Shown here in pieces: positions 44,012 to 51,576 of a stretch of 64,000 nucleotides of DNA (positions are counted from its first letter, which is position 1; every line of letters begins with the position of its first letter). Source of the DNA: Mucispirillum schaedleri ASF457 (GTDB lineage Bacteria; Chrysiogenota; Deferribacteres; Deferribacterales; Mucispirillaceae); the NCBI RefSeq assembly GCF_000487995.2, contig NZ_CP097562.1, forward strand, positions 1,547,001 through 1,611,000, given 5' to 3'. A program made the translations under genes and the position numbers. Under the pieces are notes generated by a model. That model ran no database searches. It saw only the letters and a list, made by a program, of their open reading frames with translations, and had not been told where the DNA came from.

Positions 44012-45211
44012 TTACACTTTAACTCTGCCAGTTAGTAAATTTTGCATTAGTCCTTTTTTTTGCTCTGTATATAACTCTAACTGCTTGTTTAATAACTCTA
44101 TTTCTTTATCTGCTTTTAATAAAATATCTGCAATAGCTTTTTGCTCGTTAAACAAAGTAGGGATGAGTATTCTACCTAATAAAAAATCTTTTGGTTTTAC
44201 TGCTTTTCGTTCATATACAGTGCCTTCTTCATATCTTCTAATTTTGTCTATAAAAGATTGTTGTGTTAATACAAAAGCTATAAAATCAGTATTATAGTCA
44301 GAATTTACTTCAAAAGTTATATATATTGGGGAAAATATGCCTACTCCATAATTATTTTTGCATATAACACCAAATTTTAGATTAGCAGGATTATAACATA
44401 TATCATCTTTTCTTGTTATCTTATATTCTTTACCTTGTTTTGTAACAAGGTAATCTCTATCATATTTATCATTTTTTTGTATAATACCATATTTAGTTAA
44501 TGATACATGATGATATTTTCCATTTTTTTCTGCATATATATTTCTTTCTGTTAATACTTCCCCAAGTTCTATGTTTTTCCAGTCATCAGTCCAGCCATGT
44601 AATCTTTTTTTGCCTGTTAGTAGATTTTGCATTAAGCCTTTTTTTTGTTTTTCTTTATATGCAATTAATTCTTTTGTATGCTCTATTGCTTTATCCCATA
44701 ATGATAATATTTCTGCAATTTTTTCTTGCTCCGCAAGTGGGGGTACAGGTATTTTTACACTTTCTAATATAGATTTATATATATGTACTACAGAATCACC
44801 TTGTCCTAACCTATTAAGTTGTTTTCTCCCTATGCTATTAAGATAATAAGTTATAAAAATAGATATAATTTTATCTTGTCTTAAAATGATGATATCTCCA
44901 CCCGCATATGCATACTCTTTGCCTATATATGCAATTGATTTACCAATTTCTTCTTTTGTTTCACCAGAGCCAGTAAATAAAATATCATTTTGATATATCT
45001 CTGTTGTATAAGGTTTTAGATTAATTGGAATAAATGATGTAAATTTATCTGTGTAAAAGTCATAAGAAGTATAAATTTGCCCATATATTACACATGGTAA
45101 ACCATTATCACATAATTCATCTTTTTTTATGCCTTTACCTTTTAAAAAATTACCAATTTCCCCTAATTTTTTTACTTCCCAGCCGTTTGGTATATCTATC
45201 TTATTTGCCAT
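44012..45211 (-). CDS. hsdS: Type I restriction specificity subunit, two target-recognition domains
   Basis: 399 residues from ATG 45211 (MANKIDIPNGWEVKKLGEIG, AGGTG upstream). A frame extended to 45259 lacks family similarity. The first TRD runs to about 165, then the central conserved helix (LAEQEKIAEILSLWDKAIEH). The second TRD starts GWTDDWKNIELGEV, then the C-terminal helix (NEQKAIADILLKADKEIELL). Both halves end in KKGLMQNLLTG, a repeat at about 193 and 390 that could recombine to swap domains. Each TRD reads half of a bipartite DNA site. A palindrome at 45243-45263 lies just upstream. Confidence 0.93.
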   Translation of the reverse strand: MANKIDIPNGWEVKKLGEIGNFLKGKGIKKDELCDNGLPCVIYGQIYTSYDFYTDKFTSFIPINLKPYTTEIYQNDILFTGSGETKEEIGKSIAYIGKEYAYAGGDIIILRQDKIISIFITYYLNSIGRKQLNRLGQGDSVVHIYKSILESVKIPVPPLAEQEKIAEILSLWDKAIEHTKELIAYKEKQKKGLMQNLLTGKKRLHGWTDDWKNIELGEVLTERNIYAEKNGKYHHVSLTKYGIIQKNDKYDRDYLVTKQGKEYKITRKDDICYNPANLKFGVICKNNYGVGIFSPIYITFEVNSDYNTDFIAFVLTQQSFIDKIRRYEEGTVYERKAVKPKDFLLGRILIPTLFNEQKAIADILLKADKEIELLNKQLELYTEQKKGLMQNLLTGRVKV

Positions 45212-45240
45212 ATTGCACCTATAACTATTTGATATATAAG

Positions 45241-45265
45241 CAATGTGCAAATTTTGCACATTGCT
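45241..45265. repeat. Palindrome between rhuM and hsdS, copy 1 of a pair
   Basis: GCAATGTGC pairs with GCACATTGC. The inner 21 bp (45243-45263) are identical to those at 46293-46313 on the other side of rhuM. On the plus strand a T-run follows, but the genes run on the minus strand, so an operator or module border fits better than a terminator. Confidence 0.75.
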
Positions 45266-45272
45266 TTTTTTA

Positions 45273-46262
45273 TTATTTTTTTTGTTTAATTTCTTTTGTA
45301 ACTGCTTCTAATTCCAGCATATCCTGCTTGTCTGCTTCTTCTGCTTCAGCTTTTTTACGGGCATTATTAAATATTTTATATTTTTGCTCTGCTATTTTTT
45401 TCGCTTCTTGTATTGAAACACTACCATGTGTTTTTAGCACATTATATTCATTAAAATTTAAGAAAGTATCCACTTTTTCTTTCCAGTCATCTATTTTTAA
45501 TGCTATTTTTTTCATTGCTTGGTTTTCTGCATAGTCTAAAAACATTGTTACAAGCCGTTCTAACTCTTTTACTTCTGATTCTACAAGATAGTTTTTAGCA
45601 ATAATAACATCAGTTTTTCTTACCCTTGATTTTTCCCATGTTTGCAAGTTCATATTTGGTTTTGTTTCATCAGCTCTTTCTATAATTATTTCAGCAGCAG
45701 TTTTTTGTATTACTGCATATAGCATTTTATTCTGTACTTCTGCAAAAAATAATTGTATATCATTGTTTTTAGGGTCATAATCTTGAGATAATGCAAATAA
45801 ATCTTTAATTTTTTGATAAAATCTTTTTTCACTTGCTCTAATCTCGCGTATTTTTTCAAGTAATTCATCAAAATAATCCCACTTGTTAGGATTTTTAAGC
45901 CTTTCAGAATTAATGGAAAATCCTTTTATCATATATTCTTTAATTACTTGGGTTACCCATTTTCTAAAATTTATAGCTATACTGGAATTTGTCCTATATC
46001 CAACGGCTAATATTATATCAAGGCTAAAAAGTTCTATTTGCCTTACAGAATTTAACATAGATATTTTTTTTACATTAGTTTCTTTATCTACTTCATTATC
46101 AGATAATATATTGTTTATATGTCTTGAAACACCAGTTCTATCTATATTATATAGTTTTGCAATACTATCCCTATCAAGCCATAATGTTTCATTATCTAAA
46201 TCTAATTGTAAATCAAGTTTGCCATTTTTTGTTTCATATATAATCAACTGTTTTTCACTCAT
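45273..46262 (-). CDS. RhuM family protein
   Basis: 329 residues. The N-terminal ~110 residues fit the RhuM domain (ETLWLDRDSIAKLYNIDRTG, an HTH-like segment, then NINNILSDNEVDKETNVKK-like and SLDIILAVGYRTNSSIAINF), with RKWVTQVIKEYMIKGF closing it. The C-terminal part is helical and charged, ending in Lys. RhuM proteins occur often in type I restriction loci and pathogenicity islands; their biochemical role is unknown. It lies between hsdM and hsdS and is bracketed by identical 21-bp palindromes, which could be its own binding sites. Confidence 0.85.
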   Translation of the reverse strand: MSEKQLIIYETKNGKLDLQLDLDNETLWLDRDSIAKLYNIDRTGVSRHINNILSDNEVDKETNVKKISMLNSVRQIELFSLDIILAVGYRTNSSIAINFRKWVTQVIKEYMIKGFSINSERLKNPNKWDYFDELLEKIREIRASEKRFYQKIKDLFALSQDYDPKNNDIQLFFAEVQNKMLYAVIQKTAAEIIIERADETKPNMNLQTWEKSRVRKTDVIIAKNYLVESEVKELERLVTMFLDYAENQAMKKIALKIDDWKEKVDTFLNFNEYNVLKTHGSVSIQEAKKIAEQKYKIFNNARKKAEAEEADKQDMLELEAVTKEIKQKK

Positions 46263-46292
46263 ATTTCACCTGTAACTTATTGATAAATAAAA

Positions 46293-46313
46293 AATGTGCA
46301 AATTTTGCACATT
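46293..46313. repeat. Palindrome upstream of rhuM, copy 2 of a pair
   Basis: The 21-bp sequence starts AATGTGCAAA and ends TTTGCACATT, and is identical to 45243-45263. It lies 31-51 bp before the rhuM start codon, an operator-like position. Confidence 0.75.
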
Positions 46314-46365
46314 TGGAAAAATGTGAATATTTGAAAATTATATAAATCAATATATAATTTTACTC

Positions 46366-46394
46366 CCAGTTGTAAAGAGTTACTTTACAACTGG
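46366..46394 (-). terminator. Strong hairpin after hsdM
   Basis: CCAGTTGTAAAG pairs perfectly with CTTTACAACTGG around a 5-nt loop, 7 bp after the hsdM stop on the minus strand. The run after the stem is GAGTAAAATT, poor in T. It may act as attenuator or mRNA-stabilising stem between hsdM and rhuM. Confidence 0.6.
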
Positions 46395-46401
46395 TATTTC
46401 C

Positions 46402-47892
46402 TTATAAGCCTAGATTTTGTAAATGTTTTTGCATTTCTTTTTTTACTGCTTCTAGCTCTTTTTCTAAACTTTCTATTTTACTGGCTACTTCTTTCATATC
46501 CACTTGTTCTTCTTCTTCAAAAGTATCTACATAGCGGGGAATATTTAAGTTATATTCATTTTCTTTTACTTCTTCATAGCTTGCAATATGGCTATATTTT
46601 TCTATCTCTTTTCGCTCTTTATAGGTAGTAAAGATTTTATTTATTATTTCATCGCTTAGTTCATTTTGAGTTTTATTTTGTATAAACTCATTTGATGCAT
46701 CTATAAATAAAATATCTTTCCTTGCTTCGTTTACTCCCCCTTGTTGCCTACTTTTATCAAATATTAATATGGCAACAGGTATGCCTGTAGTTTGAAAAAG
46801 CCCGCTAGGTAAGCCTATAACTGCATCAAGTATATTTTCTTCTATAAATGCTTTGCGGATAGCTGCTTCGCTTGCTCCCCTAAAAAGCACACCATGTGGC
46901 ACAATAACCGCCACTCTGCCTTGCTTATCTTTTGCTACTTCTACCATATGGCTAATAAAAGCATAGTCGCCCTTGCTTTTAGGTGGCATACCACGATGAA
47001 AGCGGTTATATGCATCATCTTCTAAATTATCATAGCCCCATTTATCAAGAGAAAAGGGTGGGTTAGCAACTACCACTTCAAACTTCATTAAGCCATCTTC
47101 ATCTTTTAAAAGTGGGTTATTAAGTGTATCTCCCCATTTTATTTCTGCATTTTCTTTGTGGTGTATAAACATATTCATTCTTGCAAGGTTGTAGGTGCTG
47201 CCTACTTTTTCTTGCCCGTTTAATGAAAAATCATCATTGCCAACTTCTTCCCCCACCATTAAAAGTAATGAGCCAGAGCCACATGTAGGGTCGCATATTC
47301 TATCTCCTGTTTTTGGCATAGCAAGTTTTGCTAAAAGGCGGGATACAGTTTCTGGGGTAAAAAATTCCCCAGCTTTTTTGCCTGCATCGCTTGCAAACTG
47401 TTTTAAAAGATACATATAGGCATTACCTAATAAGTCTGTTTTGCCTACATCTTGCAAATCTATCTTTGCAAAATCTCTTAAAAGGTTGCGAAGCATGTTG
47501 TTTCTTTGGTCTGCTTGCCCTAGTATTGATTGGCTATTAAAATCAACTGTAAAAATATCTTTTAAATGGTCTCCATTGGCTTCTTCTATAGCATGTAAGG
47601 CTTTGTTTATTATCTCCCCAAGGTTATCTTGTGAAATCTGCTTAAATACATCATCAAAAGATGCACCATCTGGTATATGAAACCGCATATTTTTCTTTTT
47701 CATTTCAAGCCTTGCAGGGTTATCTCCATATTGTTTTATAAGCTCATTAAGTTCTGCCTTATACATATCACTTAAATATTTATTAAAAAGCATAGCTAAA
47801 GAATAATCTTTAAATATACTTGCATCTACTATTCCACGGGCAGAGTTTGCTGCATTCCATAATAATGTATTAAGTTCTTGTTGTGTTATCAT
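46402..47892 (-). CDS. hsdM: Type I restriction-modification DNA methylase (adenine-N6)
   Basis: 496 residues. An N-terminal HsdM helical domain (residues 1-130) precedes the SAM motif CDPTCGSGSLLL (near 200) and the catalytic NPPFSLDKWGY (near 276), the adenine-methylase signature. A C-terminal coiled coil (EVASKIESLEKELEAVKKEM) binds HsdS. It methylates the site defined by the S subunit and protects host DNA. The start overlaps the stop of the half-size specificity gene (ATGA). Confidence 0.96.
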   Translation of the reverse strand: MITQQELNTLLWNAANSARGIVDASIFKDYSLAMLFNKYLSDMYKAELNELIKQYGDNPARLEMKKKNMRFHIPDGASFDDVFKQISQDNLGEIINKALHAIEEANGDHLKDIFTVDFNSQSILGQADQRNNMLRNLLRDFAKIDLQDVGKTDLLGNAYMYLLKQFASDAGKKAGEFFTPETVSRLLAKLAMPKTGDRICDPTCGSGSLLLMVGEEVGNDDFSLNGQEKVGSTYNLARMNMFIHHKENAEIKWGDTLNNPLLKDEDGLMKFEVVVANPPFSLDKWGYDNLEDDAYNRFHRGMPPKSKGDYAFISHMVEVAKDKQGRVAVIVPHGVLFRGASEAAIRKAFIEENILDAVIGLPSGLFQTTGIPVAILIFDKSRQQGGVNEARKDILFIDASNEFIQNKTQNELSDEIINKIFTTYKERKEIEKYSHIASYEEVKENEYNLNIPRYVDTFEEEEQVDMKEVASKIESLEKELEAVKKEMQKHLQNLGL

Positions 47893-48455
47893 ATCAAAGC
47901 TCCATTCATTAAATTTTCTAACTGCATTTTTCTAAGATTATAAATTTCTTGTTGCAATATAAATTGTTTGCTATTCAGCCGATAAAGTTTTGTAATTTCT
48001 TCCTGCTTATCCATACTAGGCAAATCAATTACTAAATCATCTAATGCCGTTCTTGGTAAAACTGGAGTAGTGGCAGAAAGAAGTGTTACTTTATCAAGCT
48101 GCTTTTTACATGCTGGACTATTAAGCCATATAGCAAGATAATCACTATTACATATTTTACTATCCACATTTAATATAAAGATAGCATTAGATGTAACAAA
48201 CTGTTCACTACTTTCAAATACAGCAGCTTTAAAAGTACCCCTTGCTGTAAGCACTATTTCCCCTTGACTAAGTGGGGTTATACGCTTAATATTATCAGTA
48301 GATATTTTAATACATTGGTGGTAGTTGATTTCCCCAAATGCATTAATATCTTTTGCTTGCAGCAGATAGAAAGTGCCATTTTCATCTGCTGCGACTTGCC
48401 CCCTAAAACTATAACCAGTTTTAATGGTGCAAAAATCTTTGATTTGTAACTTCAT
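47889..48455 (-). CDS. Half-size type I specificity protein (single TRD)
   Basis: 188 residues: one target-recognition domain (IKDFCTIKTGYSFRGQVAAD, SQGEIVLTARGTF) plus one conserved helix (LPSMDKQEEITKLYRLNSKQ then LQQEIYNLRKMQLENLMNGA). A full HsdS has two such units in about 400 residues. It could act as a homodimer reading a palindromic bipartite site, or be a decayed S gene. AAGGAGG 5 nt before the ATG and a 4-bp overlap with hsdM argue for real expression. Confidence 0.8.
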   Translation of the reverse strand: MKLQIKDFCTIKTGYSFRGQVAADENGTFYLLQAKDINAFGEINYHQCIKISTDNIKRITPLSQGEIVLTARGTFKAAVFESSEQFVTSNAIFILNVDSKICNSDYLAIWLNSPACKKQLDKVTLLSATTPVLPRTALDDLVIDLPSMDKQEEITKLYRLNSKQFILQQEIYNLRKMQLENLMNGALI

Positions 48456-48468
48456 TTTAACCTCCTTA

Positions 48469-48503
48469 CTAATTTCGCTACATTCTTCTACTGCTGAAAT
48501 TAG
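48469..48503. promoter_or_regulatory. Hairpin in the leader of the hsd operon
   Basis: CTAATTTC pairs with GAAATTAG around a 19-nt loop. It sits just upstream of the Shine-Dalgarno sequence of the half-size S gene, so it could influence translation. Confidence 0.4.
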
Positions 48504-48517
48504 CGTTTTTAGTTACA

Positions 48518-48543
48518 ATATATCCTAACTTTTTAGGATATAT
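48518..48543. promoter_or_regulatory. Perfect dyad upstream of the hsd operon
   Basis: ATATATCCTAA and TTAGGATATAT are perfect 11-bp inverted arms with a 4-bp centre, 63-88 bp before the first hsd start codon. A plausible operator or promoter element. Confidence 0.5.
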
Positions 48544-48645
48544 ATACCTATACTACTGATAAAATTATTTGTCAAGAGAAAAATGCAGTAGAGAGATGTA
48601 TCTTAAAAATTATTAGAGATGCTAAAAAAATATGGTGATATAGTG

Positions 48646-49065
48646 TTACTTTTTACTGTCCTCAATAAGTGCATTTACATTGATTGTTGGTAATAGTAAA
48701 GTGGTTCCATTATTTGCAATTTTGGTTATATCAGCTACAGTGGAGCGGATAAATGGAAATAATAAAGCTGTTCCATTATATTCTACTGCCCTTTGAAATT
48801 GTCCTGCTTCCAAACCTTTGTTAGTAAAAATACCATATATTATAAACGATAGATAGAATGGATATTTATTATTTCCTTTTTCAAAAAGTTCCACTTCTAT
48901 TATTAATTGTCCATCATTGCCATTAATAGAAACTTGGCGTGCAAGTTTAAAGTTCTCACCACTTAAAGATATATTGTGTGGTATTACATCTCTATTTAAT
49001 TGATAATTAATATTATCAACACCATAATGTATGAACCCTAATGCACCATTAATATCTTTTGGCAT
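48646..49065 (-). CDS. SecB-like chaperone of a toxin-antitoxin-chaperone system
   Basis: 139 residues. The C-terminal half ends LLFPFIRSTVADITKIANNG then TTLLLPTINVNALIED, the SecB signature (PxxR...lLLpPiNf). The N-terminal half has the alternating strands of the SecB fold. Housekeeping SecB is unlikely in this setting: the gene starts directly after the stop of a 98-residue gene and is third in a toxin-antitoxin-chaperone order. In known TAC systems the SecB-like chaperone stabilises the antitoxin; in CmdTAC, phage capsid protein is reported to titrate it. Assignment to the TAC class is by fold and gene order. Confidence 0.8.
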   Translation of the reverse strand: MPKDINGALGFIHYGVDNINYQLNRDVIPHNISLSGENFKLARQVSINGNDGQLIIEVELFEKGNNKYPFYLSFIIYGIFTNKGLEAGQFQRAVEYNGTALLFPFIRSTVADITKIANNGTTLLLPTINVNALIEDSKK

Positions 49066-49362
49066 TTATGCAACTCCAATATAATCATTTTTATTAGCAG
49101 AGTAAGAGCTATATTTAGTTGTTATATCCCGCTTATCATTTATATCAAAACTTTTTAAAGATATAGATGTTTTACCAATTTTTTTAATAATAAATTTATC
49201 ATATTTTGTTATAATATTCTCATATATTTCATTTTTACTATAGTTCTCAGGTAATTTATACTCCCAAGGCAAGTTTTCTGCTTGATTTACAAGCTCTAAA
49301 AATTTATTGTTTGGCATATCATTTACATACTTTTCAAAATTTTTCAAAAAATCTTTATTCAT
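49066..49362 (-). CDS. Putative antitoxin of the chaperone-linked system
   Basis: 98 residues, acidic/basic mixed, with no family recognised. It lies between the ART-like toxin (3-bp gap) and the SecB-like gene (0-bp gap). The N-terminus is helical (KDFLKNFEKYVNDMPNNKFL). The C-terminal ~30 residues (KRDITTKYSSYSANKNDYIG) are Ser/Tyr-rich and look disordered, as expected for a chaperone-addiction tail. Antitoxin status is inferred from position only. Confidence 0.6.
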   Translation of the reverse strand: MNKDFLKNFEKYVNDMPNNKFLELVNQAENLPWEYKLPENYSKNEIYENIITKYDKFIIKKIGKTSISLKSFDINDKRDITTKYSSYSANKNDYIGVA

Positions 49363-49365
49363 CTT

Positions 49366-49890
49366 TTAAACCTCAACTTTACAATCTGTAATACAATCAG
49401 TGTTTATAACACATATTTGTATTCGACCAATTCCAATAGGGAACTTTTGTTTAGCCTTGTTTATATTCTCAAAATTTGTATTTTTAATTTCAAAAAATGC
49501 TCTTATAACATCAAAGTTTTCTTGTTGTTTTAATAATTCAATAGTTGTTGACATAAAACTTTTATCTATTTCTTCATTTTGTATTTTATTGTATTTATTG
49601 GCTACTATTGCACACATTTTATCAAACAGTTTAAGGTGTTTTGGGTTACCGACTAAGTCAAATACTTTCTCTTCATCTGCTTTAATCATAGCAGAAACTA
49701 TGCCAATTTCCTCAAATTGCCTAACTTTTTTACTCCAATCTATAGCATTTTGCTTGTTGTCAAAAAAATATACACCATTACCAAGCCATTCAGTTTTTCC
49801 ACATGATATTTTAAAATTTATTTCATTGCTAGATTTACAAATTTTATTTGCATTTTCAAGGCTTGTACCATGGTATGCCCTTTGCTCCAT
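49366..49890 (-). CDS. ADP-ribosyltransferase-like toxin (CmdT-like)
   Basis: 174 residues. RAYHGTSLENANKI gives the first-strand His (His7-8 region) and LGNGVYFFDNKQNAIDWSKK the Tyr-containing second block. This is the HGT...GxGVYF pattern of ART-superfamily proteins such as DUF3990. The third catalytic residue cannot be placed with certainty. With the downstream small gene and SecB-like gene the order toxin-antitoxin-chaperone equals that of CmdTAC, whose toxin ADP-ribosylates mRNA. Homology at family level is not proven here. First gene of the triplet, divergent from ppx. Confidence 0.65.
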   Translation of the reverse strand: MEQRAYHGTSLENANKICKSSNEINFKISCGKTEWLGNGVYFFDNKQNAIDWSKKVRQFEEIGIVSAMIKADEEKVFDLVGNPKHLKLFDKMCAIVANKYNKIQNEEIDKSFMSTTIELLKQQENFDVIRAFFEIKNTNFENINKAKQKFPIGIGRIQICVINTDCITDCKVEV

Positions 49891-50048
49891 TATATACCTT
49901 AATGTATTTAGAATATTTTTGTATTACTTTATTATATTATATTATTTTTATTCTTGCAATATAATTTTATTTCCCATTTTCTTTTACTGGACTATCTTTG
50001 ACAATGTAAAATTATTGTGTTAGAATAACAAATTATAAGGGGGTGGAT

Positions 50049-51575
50049 ATGGAACATATACAAAAGACTATTGCTGTTATAGATATAGGCAGTAACTCTA
50101 TCAGGCTGCAGGTTGCCCGTGTAATAGACAAGACTTATAAAGTAATAAATGATTATAAAGCCACTGTCCGCATAGGAGACAATGTATATAAAACTGGTAA
50201 ATTTTCAAATGAAGCCATAGATACTCTTTTGCAGGTGCTTACAAACATTAAAACTATGATGGATAGTGATAATGTGGAAGTGTGCCGAGCTGTTGCAACT
50301 GCATCTTTCCGTGAAGCATCTAATGGGCAGGAAGTTGCAGATTTTATAAAATCTAAAACTGGTATAGATATAGAAATTATTTCAGGTATAGAAGAAGCCC
50401 GTCTTATGTATCTTGCTGTATCATATTATTTTCAAATAAATGACTGCAATGTTTTGCTTGTGGATATGGGCGGCGGCAGCACTGAATTCAGCTATGCAGA
50501 AAACAGCAGCCTTATTTTTTCAGAAAGCACCCCCCTTGGCTGTTCTAAATTAAGTTATGAATATTTGCAGGGTGACCCGCCAAATGATGAGCAGCTAAAA
50601 AATCTGCGTGCTTATCTAAAGGATGTGTTTGATGAAAAACTGCCAAAAAAAGGTGTTACAAAGCTAATATGTTCTGGCGGCACAATAAACAATATTTCAG
50701 CCATATATAACAAGCGTCAAAATCTTTCAGATGCTTCTGTTAAGTTTGTAGATACTGTTTTTGCAAAACATTTTTTAAACGAGATAGCAGGCAAGAAGAT
50801 AGAAGAACGGCTTAAAATCTCTGGAGTAGAGCCAACTCGTGCAGATATTATATTAAGTGCCACTCTGCTTGTAAATATGCTTTTAAAACGGTATAATTTA
50901 GAAGGGTTTTACACTCTTTCTGGGGGTTTGCGTGCAGGACTTACAATAGATGTAATGAATAAAATGGGTATAGAGCTTATTTTTCAGGGCGGCAATACTG
51001 ATGTAACTTATGCAAGGCTTGTAGAAACTGGTAAAAAGTATTATTTTGATGATGCTCATGCAGAGCAGGTTACAAGGCTTGCAAAAATACTTTTTGAAAA
51101 ACTGCAGAAAATTTTAGATTTAAAAGATGAAGATTACAGGCTTTTAGAAGCTGCTTCAATGCTTCATGATATAGGGCAGCATATATCATATTCAAAGCAC
51201 CATAAACATTCATATTATCTTATCACAAATACAGAGCTTCCCGGTTTTTCAGACAGTGAGATAGCCATAATAGCTAATATTGCAAGGTATCACAGAAGGT
51301 CTGTGCCAAAACTAAGCCATGAAAATTATTTAAAACTATCTAATAATGCACGACATAAAGTTTCTAAACTTGCTTCTATTTTAAGGCTGGCTGACGGGCT
51401 TGACAGGACTCACTCTCAGGCAGTAAAAGATATAAATGTAGATATAAAGGATGAAAAAATAATAATATCATTAGAAATAGATAAAAACAGCAATATAGAA
51501 ATGGAAAAAGCAGGTTTTGATAAAAAGAAAGATTTGCTTGAAAAAATAACAGACAGGACTGTGGAGCTGATATAG
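50049..51575 (+). CDS. ppx: Exopolyphosphatase / guanosine pentaphosphatase
   Basis: 508 residues from ATG 50049 with AGGGGG upstream (GTG 50043 possible). The ASKHA-fold N-terminal domain has AVIDIGSNSIRL and VDMGGGSTEFS (phosphate loops), and GIEEARLMY with the catalytic Glu. The C-terminal HD-type domain has SMLHDIGQHISYSKHHKHSY. It removes phosphate from polyP or pppGpp. First of three polyphosphate genes; the second follows after 1 bp. Confidence 0.94.
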   Translation: MEHIQKTIAVIDIGSNSIRLQVARVIDKTYKVINDYKATVRIGDNVYKTGKFSNEAIDTLLQVLTNIKTMMDSDNVEVCRAVATASFREASNGQEVADFIKSKTGIDIEIISGIEEARLMYLAVSYYFQINDCNVLLVDMGGGSTEFSYAENSSLIFSESTPLGCSKLSYEYLQGDPPNDEQLKNLRAYLKDVFDEKLPKKGVTKLICSGGTINNISAIYNKRQNLSDASVKFVDTVFAKHFLNEIAGKKIEERLKISGVEPTRADIILSATLLVNMLLKRYNLEGFYTLSGGLRAGLTIDVMNKMGIELIFQGGNTDVTYARLVETGKKYYFDDAHAEQVTRLAKILFEKLQKILDLKDEDYRLLEAASMLHDIGQHISYSKHHKHSYYLITNTELPGFSDSEIAIIANIARYHRRSVPKLSHENYLKLSNNARHKVSKLASILRLADGLDRTHSQAVKDINVDIKDEKIIISLEIDKNSNIEMEKAGFDKKKDLLEKITDRTVELI

Positions 51576-51576
51576 T

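Noticed and set aside
44012-48455. Invertible hsdS switch
   Set aside because: The two S genes lie in the same orientation, no recombinase is present, and I see no inverted TRD copies.
49400-50023. Plus-strand 207-codon frame opposite the toxin gene
   Set aside because: The minus strand encodes a protein with ART-like motifs in a tight operon; the plus frame is Phe/Leu/Ser-rich noise with no ribosome site.
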